From contig NZ_CP026692.1 in NCBI RefSeq assembly GCF_002949795.1, forward strand, positions 1,857,501 to 1,921,500: DNA of 64,000 nucleotides, given 5' to 3'. The notes beneath the pieces were generated by a model, which worked only from the letters and a program-made list of their open reading frames with translations, did not search any database and was not told the DNA's origin. Of the stretch, positions 8,434-17,450 are shown piece after piece. A program made the translations under genes and the position numbers. The stretch's first letter is position 1, and every line of letters starts with the position of its first letter. This stretch comes from Nostoc sp. 'Lobaria pulmonaria (5183) cyanobiont'. GTDB lineage: Bacteria > Cyanobacteriota > Cyanobacteriia > Cyanobacteriales > Nostocaceae.

Positions 8434-9087
8434 ATGAGTGAAACTCAGACCCAGTTACCGACAGATATATGGATTTGTGCTTCTTGGCAAGAGTATGAGC
8501 AAGCGATCGCTAACTTGCTCAACGAGAAGGCAAAGAGTTACTACTATAAGGGGCACATGAGGCTGGAGATCGCACGAGTTAGTTTTGATCATGGTAAAGA
8601 CCATGTTGTAATTATTTTTGCAGTGACTCTATTTGCGGCACTTAAAGGAATACTGGCGACAGGTTTAGACACAACCACTTTTCGTAAAACTGGAGTTCAG
8701 GACTGTCAGCCCGATGTAGCGTATTACCTTAGAGAACGTGCCCAAACTATCCCAGCAGGTACAGGAATCGTCAACCTTGATCGGTATCCTGTACCAGATT
8801 TAGTGATTGAGATTGCGAAAACATCTCTGCTGGATGACTTAGGTACAAAGCGATCGCTCTATGAAGAGTTAAGCGTTGCTGAATATTGGGTAGTAGATGT
8901 TCAAAATGCCCAAATCATTGCTTATGCTATGGCAGAGCAGGGTAGTAAACGTATTCAAGAATCACAAGTATTGCCGGGATTGGCGATGTTTACTTTAGAG
9001 GAAGCTTTACGCCGTAGCCGTGAGATGAATCAATCTGAAGTTGGGGCTTGGTTATTGAGCCAGTTTCAGCAAAAGGAGTATTGTTAA
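8434..9087 (+). CDS. Uma2 family (DUF820) endonuclease-like protein
   Basis: The 217-residue protein shows the Uma2 restriction-endonuclease-like core: QPDVAYYL near residue 90, PDLVIEIAKTSLLDDLGTKR near 125, and YEELSVAEYWVVD near 145. The Asp and Glu of these motifs and the following Lys make a PD-(D/E)XK site. Uma2 genes occur in many copies in filamentous cyanobacteria and their function is unresolved. The family motif usually reads VVEI-S-, and here it is VIEIAK, with Ala in place of the common Ser. The stop overlaps the stop of the convergent DUF2079 gene by 4 nt. Confidence 0.87.
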   Translation: MSETQTQLPTDIWICASWQEYEQAIANLLNEKAKSYYYKGHMRLEIARVSFDHGKDHVVIIFAVTLFAALKGILATGLDTTTFRKTGVQDCQPDVAYYLRERAQTIPAGTGIVNLDRYPVPDLVIEIAKTSLLDDLGTKRSLYEELSVAEYWVVDVQNAQIIAYAMAEQGSKRIQESQVLPGLAMFTLEEALRRSREMNQSEVGAWLLSQFQQKEYC

Positions 9088-10466
9088 CTAATAGTTTTTT
9101 CAAAAAGATATACATCATCTTGTTGATATTCAAAGTGAAAATTTGACTGGTTTTTCAATATATTTACTAAGTTAGAAAGAGATTCGGAACTTGCAGCCCA
9201 ACCTGAATGGCGAACATTTAGCAAGACATAATAAAACTTATTCAATTCAGCAATATTTTGGGAAGGATTATATTTAAAACTAATTAACTGTCTGTGGGTT
9301 AAATGTGGAGTAATTATATCTGTAGTTAAAACGCTATCTTTAGTCTTCACTAGAGCGATCGCCTCTTTTGTGGCTGCCCAATTATCTATATTGTGGAGGT
9401 ATTTTGAGCTAAAGAAACCATATTTTCCGAAAGCGAAAAAGCAAAGTAATGACCACAAAATAATTGCTCGTCTTTGTTTTAGCCATGCTTTACCTGCTGC
9501 TAGGCTGGCAATTAAAACTAAAATAAGAAATGGAATTGCTGGTAAAGAATAATGTAAAACCAGATTTTTTTGTGAAGGATGATCGGCAAGTAAATTTAGT
9601 GCTATACAAGGAATTATACTTATCAATGGTGTGAGGTATTGTGGTCTGAAACCCCAAATAACAGGTAAAAATAAAAAACATAAATATTCTAAGTTTATAG
9701 TTGAAAAAAGGTTGTTAAAAATGATTTTGGGTTGAAACAGTAATATTTGTAGCATTTCGGAAAATGAGTTTCCCAAATAGCTATAGCGATAAAGATGACG
9801 GTTCAATAAGGTTGCTTCGCTACCAAAATAAGGGATGATCATCCAGTTAGCAATCAAAAACCATATTGTTCCACTAATAATTGCGATCGCACCATATAAA
9901 CGTCGCTTTTCAAACAAGAGTAACCAAATCCCCATTGCAACTACAGTCAGTGATAATACAGCTTTACAACCCAATACCACAAGAATACTGACGCAAAACC
10001 AAGCTATTTTTCTCGATCTAGCGGTCAAAACTGCGAACAAAAGGGCAGGGACTGCGATCGTATCAGGGTGAAAATCACAGAGATTGCTATTGTACACCAC
10101 CGGATACATTAGATATACAGCCACTATTGCGACTGCTAAATTTTCTTTTAAACCTGCTTGCAGCGCCAGAAAATATGTAGGTAAAGCACCTAACGCTAAA
10201 GCAACAGACTGTACTGCAAACAGCCAATAAACGCTAGGGTAAATTTTGTACAGTAAAGCCAAAGGATATAAAATCCAAGCAGCATGATCGGCTAACAGAT
10301 GAAAACCAAGTACAGAAGAAACTGGCGGTTTTCCTTGACTAATTAAGTAAATACATTGGTCAAAAAATGCTAAATCCCCAGATGAATTAAATAATTCGTG
10401 TCGTAAGCTACTGGAGATAAATAAAATTAAGCTACTAATGCCGATAATTACTTTAATATGACTCAT
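9084..10466 (-). CDS. DUF2079 polytopic membrane protein (GT-C-like)
   Basis: The 460-residue protein has about ten hydrophobic segments and an early GDLAFFDQCIYLISQGK loop with the acidic residue typical of GT-C glycosyltransferase first loops. It then has FHPDTIAVPALLFAV. This matches DUF2079, a family of predicted membrane glycosyltransferases that use lipid-linked sugars. The gene follows the Gpi18-like gene by 50 nt on the same strand, suggesting co-transcription. Donor and acceptor are unknown, but surface glycan or glycolipid synthesis is likely. Confidence 0.8.
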   Translation of the reverse strand: MSHIKVIIGISSLILFISSSLRHELFNSSGDLAFFDQCIYLISQGKPPVSSVLGFHLLADHAAWILYPLALLYKIYPSVYWLFAVQSVALALGALPTYFLALQAGLKENLAVAIVAVYLMYPVVYNSNLCDFHPDTIAVPALLFAVLTARSRKIAWFCVSILVVLGCKAVLSLTVVAMGIWLLLFEKRRLYGAIAIISGTIWFLIANWMIIPYFGSEATLLNRHLYRYSYLGNSFSEMLQILLFQPKIIFNNLFSTINLEYLCFLFLPVIWGFRPQYLTPLISIIPCIALNLLADHPSQKNLVLHYSLPAIPFLILVLIASLAAGKAWLKQRRAIILWSLLCFFAFGKYGFFSSKYLHNIDNWAATKEAIALVKTKDSVLTTDIITPHLTHRQLISFKYNPSQNIAELNKFYYVLLNVRHSGWAASSESLSNLVNILKNQSNFHFEYQQDDVYLFEKTIS

Positions 10467-10516
10467 TTTTGACAGGGTTTCTGTTATTTAAATCCTACTT
10501 GCCCTTACTAATTTTT

Positions 10517-11716
10517 TTATTTAAGATTAGAATAAAATCCAGTTTGTAATTTTGGATAAATCAGATCGCACTTTCGTACAACAAACCAGAGAACAAAACC
10601 TAAAGGTATTGAAAATAACTGGATAAATATGGGAGTTCCCAAGTAACTAAATAATGATGCCATTTGCACAACTATAGCTACCCAAAAATATCGCGGAAAG
10701 TAAAAGGCAAAGATAATCGAAACAATATCGGCAGGATAAAAATATCTTTGGTGCATTTTGGGCAGGATATATGGCATAAACAAAACTGAGATGGTGGCTA
10801 AATGTATTAGTCTTTCTTGAGTAATTTTTAGCTTACTTTTATCAACAATGTATGCCAATAAAAATATTGCAGATACAGTTAATGTTAAACCGATAGGCAC
10901 AACAATATTATAAAAATTGTTAGGAATCCATTGATAAAGATTCGGCACACCTTTCGCCAATTCTTTGTATTTATTAGCTTGACTAATGTAGATTAATAGC
11001 AATTCTTGTATCGGTCTTCCCATCAACCAAGGCGGTAAAACTGCAATCATATATACCGCCGGAATTAATGGTAAATAATACCAATGAATTTTCTTTTTAA
11101 CTAAAAAAATTAATAATAAAGGTGCTAAAAACATCGCTTGTAACTTAAAAGAAAGTCCTACACCAAAACTGAGCAAAGCAGGAATTTCTTTTTGAATACA
11201 TAAAAAGTAAATGCAAGCAATCATCCCTGTTGTATATATGCTGTCACATTGACCCCAGATGGCACTATTATATATGACAGTTGGACTCAAGATAACTGCC
11301 AAAAAAGCAAAGATTGGTTTATTACCAGTTGGGTATTTTAGTCGGACAATTTTGTAAGTTAAAAAGCCACAAAGAAAATCAACAGTCATCGCAAAAAGCT
11401 TGATTGCGAAAATTTTTGGCAATCCAGAAAGCAGGGTGGCAGCAATTAAAATCCAATATAGGTAGGGCGGCGTATAGTCAGCAAAACTATATTTAAGAGC
11501 GTTCAACCCACCATGAGATGCGATGAAATCATACCAAGGCGCTAAGAAAGATTTATAATCAGATGATTGATTAGGAACACAAACCAATCGGATCAGCACT
11601 GCTAAGATAATTCCAATAGTTAAGTATCCAGAAACTGGAGATGGGAAAAAATTTAAGAACCGATTAAACGGAGATTTCACTAATTTTAATAATGTCTTGT
11701 CTGAAGTTTTCGTCAT
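10517..11716 (-). CDS. Gpi18-like mannosyltransferase family membrane protein (copy A)
   Basis: The 399-residue, roughly ten-helix protein has IWGQCDSIYTTGMI, GLSFKLQAMFLAPL and MHQRYFYPADI. These are hallmarks of bacterial homologues of eukaryotic GPI mannosyltransferase 2 (COG5542). The first periplasmic loop carries FADYTPPYLYW, where the Asp is the likely catalytic or donor-binding residue. It would transfer a sugar from a polyprenyl-phosphate donor outside the cytoplasmic membrane, with unknown acceptor. A nearly identical copy of the same length forms the C-terminal part of 13480-15444. Confidence 0.8.
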   Translation of the reverse strand: MTKTSDKTLLKLVKSPFNRFLNFFPSPVSGYLTIGIILAVLIRLVCVPNQSSDYKSFLAPWYDFIASHGGLNALKYSFADYTPPYLYWILIAATLLSGLPKIFAIKLFAMTVDFLCGFLTYKIVRLKYPTGNKPIFAFLAVILSPTVIYNSAIWGQCDSIYTTGMIACIYFLCIQKEIPALLSFGVGLSFKLQAMFLAPLLLIFLVKKKIHWYYLPLIPAVYMIAVLPPWLMGRPIQELLLIYISQANKYKELAKGVPNLYQWIPNNFYNIVVPIGLTLTVSAIFLLAYIVDKSKLKITQERLIHLATISVLFMPYILPKMHQRYFYPADIVSIIFAFYFPRYFWVAIVVQMASLFSYLGTPIFIQLFSIPLGFVLWFVVRKCDLIYPKLQTGFYSNLK

Positions 11717-11874
11717 AAATTGTATCTGTTATTCAAAAATAATGAAATCATGTCAAAGTATCTATTGTTTCAGCAAAGGCTGCTCAACACTTTGCTGTAG
11801 CATAAGACTGGTTTACGAAGCTGCTATGATGCCATATAAAGCAAGCTTTCGTGGGAATATCCTGGAGGTTTGAG

Positions 11875-13437
11875 ATGATTATCCCGATTTTAGATATGCG
11901 TCTATTCCGAGAAAAAGAATGGTTATTTAGCCTACTGGTAATATCTCTATTTCTATGGCTGATATTTTTGGGAAACTCCCCTTTACGAGATTGGGATGAA
12001 GGTACTGTGGCACAGGTTGCTCGTGAAATTTGGCGTGCCCCACTTGGTTCAATGCATTGGCTTTACCCCACTTTGGGAGGAGAACCTTATCATAATAAGC
12101 CACCCCTGATGCACTTGTTAATTGCTTGGACTTATTCGATCGGCGGCGTGAATGAGTGGACAACGCGTCTACCGGGTGCAGTGTTAACTGCTTTGGGAGT
12201 GCCTTTGCTTTACTTGGTGGGATGTTTGCTTTTTAACCAAAGTTTACCAGCTCTGTTTAGCGCTTTAGTTTACCTGACGATGTTGCCTGTGGTGCGTCAC
12301 GGACGGCTAGCAATGCTAGATGGTACAACTATTACCTTTTTCTTACTGCTGTTGTTTTGTTTGTTAAAAGCACGTCAAAATCGTCAATATGCTCTAGGTA
12401 TAGGATTTTGTTTAGGGTTGATCGCTCTCACCAAAGGGATGATAGTTTTGCCGCTAGGAGCGATCGCTTGTTTGTTCCTGATTGCAGATCGGCAGTTTGC
12501 TTTGTTAACAAGCCCCTATTTATTAGTGGGAATATTTTTAGGAAATGCACCAGCGATCGCTTGGTTTGCTGCTCAATGGCAACATTATGGCGAAACTTTC
12601 TTCCAAGTGAACTTTCAAACACAAACCTTTGATCGCCTGACACAATCTGTTGAAGGTCATAGTGGGCCACCCTGGTACTATTTAATTGAGTTAATTAAGT
12701 ATAGTTTTCCGTGGCTATTATTTTTACCGTCAGGTTTTTATCTAGCTTGGAAAAAACGTCATACTTCCTGGGGTCATCTAATTATAATCAGCACAATTGT
12801 TTATTTAGGAAGTATCTCTTTAATGAGAACTAAACTCCCGTGGTATGTTATGCCTGTATATCCATTTTTAGCTTTAGCAATTGGTGCTAGACTTAGCGAA
12901 ATTTGGCAGTATGGTCATTTTAAGGTGCGAACTTGGATAATATTTATGGCTATTATTGCGATTGCTGGCTTAGGAGGTTGTGTTTACTTTATTCTTGCAA
13001 AAAAAGAGCCTATTTTAATAGTCATGAGCATTGTTTTGGCAATAAGTATGAGTGCAGTAGTCTGGTTAATTAGCCAACGCGATCGCAACTTTATTCCAGT
13101 GCTATTTTCTGGGATGTACTTAGTTTTAGCACTGTTGATGAGTTCGCAATCATGGATTTGGGAATTAAAGGAAGCTTTTCCAGTTAAACCAGTAGCAGAA
13201 TTAATTCGGGCAAATGTTTCACCAGGAACACAAATTTATACTTCTTTTGCTTATGGGCGTCCCAGTTTAGACTTTTACTGCGATTGTAAGATAACTCCTG
13301 CAACTGTGCCAATTTTAAAAAAAATGTTATCTAATAAATCTTATTTGCTGTTAGACAATGGTGCTTTACAGCAAATTAATATAACTGGTAGTAAAATTAT
13401 TGGAGCGACTAAAGAATTCACGCTTGTTTCCCTATAA
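11875..13437 (+). CDS. ArnT-like glycosyltransferase family 39 membrane protein
   Basis: The product is about 520 residues with a GT39/PMT_2 start: LRDWDEGTVAQVAREI and HNKPPLMHLLIAW, then TRLPGAVLTALG. The Asp-Glu pair in the first loop is the conserved ArnT/PMT catalytic region. It then has some ten membrane spans and a soluble C-terminal tail. ArnT-type enzymes move a sugar from undecaprenyl phosphate to a lipid or glycan acceptor. The ATG at 11875 follows GGAGG at a good distance, whereas the GTG at 11851 would place GGAGG inside the gene, so 11875 is chosen. It is the only forward gene in an otherwise reverse-strand glycosyltransferase cluster. Confidence 0.85.
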   Translation: MIIPILDMRLFREKEWLFSLLVISLFLWLIFLGNSPLRDWDEGTVAQVAREIWRAPLGSMHWLYPTLGGEPYHNKPPLMHLLIAWTYSIGGVNEWTTRLPGAVLTALGVPLLYLVGCLLFNQSLPALFSALVYLTMLPVVRHGRLAMLDGTTITFFLLLLFCLLKARQNRQYALGIGFCLGLIALTKGMIVLPLGAIACLFLIADRQFALLTSPYLLVGIFLGNAPAIAWFAAQWQHYGETFFQVNFQTQTFDRLTQSVEGHSGPPWYYLIELIKYSFPWLLFLPSGFYLAWKKRHTSWGHLIIISTIVYLGSISLMRTKLPWYVMPVYPFLALAIGARLSEIWQYGHFKVRTWIIFMAIIAIAGLGGCVYFILAKKEPILIVMSIVLAISMSAVVWLISQRDRNFIPVLFSGMYLVLALLMSSQSWIWELKEAFPVKPVAELIRANVSPGTQIYTSFAYGRPSLDFYCDCKITPATVPILKKMLSNKSYLLLDNGALQQINITGSKIIGATKEFTLVSL

Positions 13438-13479
13438 GTTAAATATCTAAGATATCTTACTTTTTTTATCTTAATTAAT

Positions 13480-14690
13480 TTATCCTTTAGATACATACTC
13501 TCTAAAATTTAGCTTTGGATAAATCAGATCGCACTTTCGCACAACAAACCAGAGAGCAAAACCTAAAGGTACTGAAAATAACTGGATAAATATGGGAGTT
13601 CCCAAATAGCTGAAAAATGATGCCATTTGCACAACTATAGCTACCCAAAAATATCGAGGGAAGTAAAAAGCAAAGATAATCGAAAGAATATCGGCAGGAT
13701 AAAAATATCTTTCGTGCATTTTGGGCAAGATATATGGCATAAACAAAACTGAGATGGTGGCTAGGTGTATCAGTCTGTTATGAGTAATTTTTAGTTTACT
13801 TTTATAAACAATGTATGCTAATAAAAATATTGCAGATACAGTTAATGTTAAACCGATAGGGACAACAATATTATAAAAATTGTTAGGAATCCATTGATAA
13901 ATATTCGGCGCACCTTTAGCCAATTCTTTATATTTATTAGCTTGGTTAAAGTATACTAACAGCAATTCTTGTATCGGTCTTCCCATCAACCACGATGGCA
14001 AAACTAAAATTATATATACCGCTGGAATTAATGGTAAATAATACCAATGAATTCTTTTTTTCAATAAAAGAGCTAATAATAGAGGTGCTAAAAACATCGC
14101 TTGTAACTTAAAAGAAAGTCCGACACCAAAACTGAGCAAGGCAGGAATTTCTTTTTGAATACACAAAAAGTAAATACAAGCAATCATTCCTGTTGTATAG
14201 ATGCTGTCACATTGACCCCAGAGGGCACTATTATATATAACAGTCGGACTTAAAATAACTGCCAAAAAAGCAAAGATTGGTTTATTACCCTCTGGGTATT
14301 TTAGTCGAACAATTTTATAAGTTAAAAAACCACAAAGAAAATCAACAGTCATCGCAAAAAGCTTAATTGCGAAAATTTTCGGCAATCCAGAAAGCAGGGT
14401 GGCAGCAATTACAATCCAATATAGGTAGGGCGGCGTATAATCAGCAAAACTATATTTAAGAGCGTTCAACCCACCATGAGATGCAATGAAATCATACCAA
14501 CGCGCCAAAAAAAACTTGTAATCCACCGATTTATTTGGAACACAAACCAATCGAATCACCACTGCTAATATAATCCCAATAGGCAAGTATCCAGGAACCG
14601 GGAATGGCAGAGAGTTTAAGAACCTATTAAACGGAGATTTCACTAATCTTAATAATGTTTTTTCGGAAGCTTTCGTCATAAATTGTATCA
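13480..14690. repeat. Duplicated 1.2-kb segment (copy of 10517-11727)
   Basis: The Gpi18-like gene is repeated at high nucleotide identity. The match includes about 10 nt upstream of the start (the AAATTGTATC stretch on the plus strand after CAT) and ends at the glycosyltransferase C-terminus, where the last codons diverge (GFYSNLK against REYVSKG). The two copies are in direct orientation, about 3 kb apart, and flank the ArnT-like gene. Confidence 0.85.
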
Positions 14691-15444
14691 GTCTCGTTAG
14701 CTGTGTCCACACTTCTTGACTTGTAAAAGGCTTCTGTTCTATGGATTGGTTATCAAGCAAGGCAGGAGTAATATTATCCGACGCTCTCTGCGAGACGCTG
14801 CGCATAGCTTGCTTCTCTGTAAGAGTACGTGAACTCGCTAACGTTGTGCTATCTGCCTCCTGCCTCCTGCCTCCTTCAATGATCAGCAGGTATGCACTCA
14901 AGAAAATCGCCGAAACGATCGCAGCCAAGCTTCCTTGAACCTCATCTGTGGCAATTTGCAACTCCTCAAATTCAATAGCGATCGCTCCCCCAAGGGCAAT
15001 AACCATCCCAATCAGGAATTGGTTCTCAAAACCCTGACGAAATAACAACCACACCCCTAAGCTAGTAAATATGGGAGCGAGATTATGCAACACACTAGAA
15101 ATCGCAACGCTAGTTTGAGTCAGCGACCAAGCCAACAAAACTAAAGTGGCAGCCCAAAGAATACCAGCACCTAGCAATAGCAAAAGATCCTGGCTGGTGT
15201 AGGGTTGCTGTTCTATAGGTTTATCTAAGGAAAATCGCTGCCATATTGCCTTGTATCCATGCCAGAGCAAGAAGACCACACTAGCAAGCCAAAAGCGATT
15301 AAAGACAGTGGCGCTGGGGCTGAGTTCAATTTCGCTCAATTTCATAAAAATAGAGCCAAAAGATATGGCACCTACACCTAGAAATAATGAAGCGATCGCT
15401 ATCTTCGTTTGATTGGATACATTCATTAGGAAATTTAAATTCAA
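13480..15444 (-). CDS. Chimera: truncated EamA/DMT transporter fused to Gpi18-like glycosyltransferase (copy B)
   Basis: Residues 1 to about 190 are an EamA transporter half (SFGSIFMKLSEIELSPSATV, VAISSVLHNLAPIFTSLG) with five to six helices. Residues 190-255 form a linker made of repeat-derived codons. From Met256 (codon at 14677-14679) to the end lie 399 residues matching copy A at 10517-11716 almost throughout. Intact DMT transporters have two EamA domains, so the second was lost when the glycosyltransferase copy came in. The frame is open across the joint. Copy B could also be translated separately from Met256. The gene starts 27 nt after the PIG-V gene stop, consistent with one operon. 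Confidence 0.8.
   Translation of the reverse strand: MNLNFLMNVSNQTKIAIASLFLGVGAISFGSIFMKLSEIELSPSATVFNRFWLASVVFLLWHGYKAIWQRFSLDKPIEQQPYTSQDLLLLLGAGILWAATLVLLAWSLTQTSVAISSVLHNLAPIFTSLGVWLLFRQGFENQFLIGMVIALGGAIAIEFEELQIATDEVQGSLAAIVSAIFLSAYLLIIEGGRRQEADSTTLASSRTLTEKQAMRSVSQRASDNITPALLDNQSIEQKPFTSQEVWTQLTRLIQFMTKASEKTLLRLVKSPFNRFLNSLPFPVPGYLPIGIILAVVIRLVCVPNKSVDYKFFLARWYDFIASHGGLNALKYSFADYTPPYLYWIVIAATLLSGLPKIFAIKLFAMTVDFLCGFLTYKIVRLKYPEGNKPIFAFLAVILSPTVIYNSALWGQCDSIYTTGMIACIYFLCIQKEIPALLSFGVGLSFKLQAMFLAPLLLALLLKKRIHWYYLPLIPAVYIILVLPSWLMGRPIQELLLVYFNQANKYKELAKGAPNIYQWIPNNFYNIVVPIGLTLTVSAIFLLAYIVYKSKLKITHNRLIHLATISVLFMPYILPKMHERYFYPADILSIIFAFYFPRYFWVAIVVQMASFFSYLGTPIFIQLFSVPLGFALWFVVRKCDLIYPKLNFREYVSKG
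14781..14873. repeat. SDR plus heptad repeat in the chimera linker
   Basis: An SDR-like stretch (ACGCTCTCTGCGAGACGCTG and onward) is followed at about 14850-14873 by three copies of TGCCTCC. Both are translated in the reverse frame as part of the linker (RRQEADSTT...QAMRSVSQRAS). Confidence 0.65.
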
Positions 15445-15471
15445 TTTCTTAGCAATAATGGATCTAACTCT

Positions 15472-16779
15472 CTAACCAACCCAATGCTCTTGGGCAAATC
15501 CTACAGCTATTTTGGCTAGTAGTGTCACAAAAGCGCCCAATATTAAATATCCCTGACGAGGATGGCGAGATAGCAGCACACCAATTGCTATGTTTAAAGG
15601 CACAATACCGTAGGCAAGACGGCTTAAGGAGATAGTGCCTCCAGAAGCTAGCAGCAAACCAATACCACAAAAGCCATAAATAACTGTAACTGGGGTCAGT
15701 TGCGTGTGTAAGCGCCACAACACATAGCTACCACCTAAGACCATGAATAAGTTGAGGAAGTTATCGATCCACTGTTCGCTTGCCAGAATCAACAAAAATA
15801 AGACTAAACCATAAAAGCCATAAAATAATTTTACAGAACTAAAACGTTGACGGAAATGCCATAAAAGATAGCCACTGACAACGATCGCGCCAAATAACAA
15901 CAGATACCAGGGGTCTTGAATCGCACCAGAGGAGTTTTGAACCCAGCCAAATTGCCAATTTTTACTGCCAACGGCAATTTGCATGAACATATTTAACCAA
16001 CCCTGCCAATCAAACCCCAGAGTTGGTCGCCATCCCCGCTGTGCTTCGATAAAAGCTAAAGGGTCGCCAAAATAAATCGCACAATACAAACTGAATAGAA
16101 GTATGCCAATAGCAGTAGTGAAACTAGCTATATAGGCAACTGGTGGTCGGCGTTCTTTCCAGGCTGCGATCGCTAATGCTGGAATTAGTGCCATACCTGT
16201 AGGACGTGTTGCTGTCGCCATCGCGCCCCAAAAGGCAGTCCAGCCATACTGCTTTCGATCGAACGCCCCCAAAGTCGCCGTACTCAAAAACAAATACAGT
16301 CCCTCTGTGTAAATCACCCCCGTAAACATCGCAGATGGATACAAAGAAAGCACAGCAGTTACCCAGTGCGCTGCATTGATGCCATAATGATCCTTAACCC
16401 AAAAGTACAAATAGTAAAGTGCTGCAAAAAATGCCAAGTTGTTGACTAACGTGCCTGCTAATTCAAACGGTAAGCCCAACTTCATCAAAACCCAGATGCT
16501 TAAGGGAAACAGAGGAAAAAAGGCCAGATTATGTTGCTTGCCGTCATTCACAAATTCATAACCAGAAGTTGCGATCGCTCGATAATGGATACTATCCCAG
16601 GCATCAAAAACCCCCCAGCCAAAACGCGGCAAAAAGTCCTCTGCTGGTAACGGTAGCTTTGGTGCAACCAGCAACATAGCTGTCCAGATGAATATTCGAC
16701 TGGCAAGCCATATTGCTGCTGGAAACAGGAAATCATTTTTCCATAAAACTTTTTTTATAACTATCTGAACTTTGACCAT
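15472..16779 (-). CDS. PIG-V-type mannosyltransferase family membrane protein
   Basis: The 435-residue polytopic protein has the PIG-V (GPI mannosyltransferase 2-like) signature: FDAWDSIHYRAIATSGYE near residue 57, HNLAFFPLFPL, and YTEGLYLFLS with ATRPTGMALIPAL. The WD-HY motif lies in the first external loop where GT-C enzymes keep the catalytic Asp. The family moves mannose-like sugars from dolichol or polyprenyl phosphate, and the bacterial acceptors are unknown. It is the first gene of a reverse-strand pair with the DMT-glycosyltransferase chimera. A long spacer upstream may hold the promoter. Confidence 0.82.
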   Translation of the reverse strand: MVKVQIVIKKVLWKNDFLFPAAIWLASRIFIWTAMLLVAPKLPLPAEDFLPRFGWGVFDAWDSIHYRAIATSGYEFVNDGKQHNLAFFPLFPLSIWVLMKLGLPFELAGTLVNNLAFFAALYYLYFWVKDHYGINAAHWVTAVLSLYPSAMFTGVIYTEGLYLFLSTATLGAFDRKQYGWTAFWGAMATATRPTGMALIPALAIAAWKERRPPVAYIASFTTAIGILLFSLYCAIYFGDPLAFIEAQRGWRPTLGFDWQGWLNMFMQIAVGSKNWQFGWVQNSSGAIQDPWYLLLFGAIVVSGYLLWHFRQRFSSVKLFYGFYGLVLFLLILASEQWIDNFLNLFMVLGGSYVLWRLHTQLTPVTVIYGFCGIGLLLASGGTISLSRLAYGIVPLNIAIGVLLSRHPRQGYLILGAFVTLLAKIAVGFAQEHWVG

Positions 16780-17450
16780 AGGTTGAGTGCTTCAACAAAC
16801 TCCTTTGTGCATCTTTTTACCTATGGCTGTAACACAGCAATTTATGAGTAATATTTTGCATATTAAATCCTCCACCAACATAATTAACAAACTGGACAGA
16901 TTAGCGATTAATTGAAATTATTTCCTATTTGGTTACTTTTGCCAATTTTTTCGGAATTTATCTTTTAAAATATAGTATTTATAAATACAATTTTTGTCTA
17001 GTTACAGCAGTAACCAGATGGATAAGGTACAGAAAGAAAAAATTATCCACGTAGGAGCGCACAGCTAGCTGTAGGCCCCTATCCGTGTACCTCATTCAAA
17101 TGAGAATCGCTATATATGAATAATGAGCAACTTTAGTACTTTAAGTAGAAGGGCTTGATTAAATTAAAGCTTGGAGTAAGCGGCTTTAGTCCTTGAGAAT
17201 CTTGCATAGAGCGATAAATCGCTCACTACGAACAAAAGTTTTATCTTAAAATTAATTACGTCTATGTACTTGTAGCTAACAGTCTATCGAGTTGAAATTA
17301 ACGGATTGGAACTGTTGCAGGGACAAGGACACCGGGAAACTTCTCCGTGTACTTGCTTCTTTGCATCAGTGTATCGATTATAGTGATTGCTGTGATTAAA
17401 GAGTCCCAAGCAATTTATAGTGAGAGTTGTCTGTAAATCCTTAAGCAATT
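16780..17450. other. Intergenic region between divergent PIG-V gene and dxr
   Basis: About 670 nt without a plausible gene. Around 17050-17110 lies a partial palindromic repeat (AGGAGCGCACAGCTAGCTG and onward to a TGAGAATCGCTATA tail) related to the one near 25880-25955. The rest is AT-rich and presumably holds both promoters. Confidence 0.5.
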
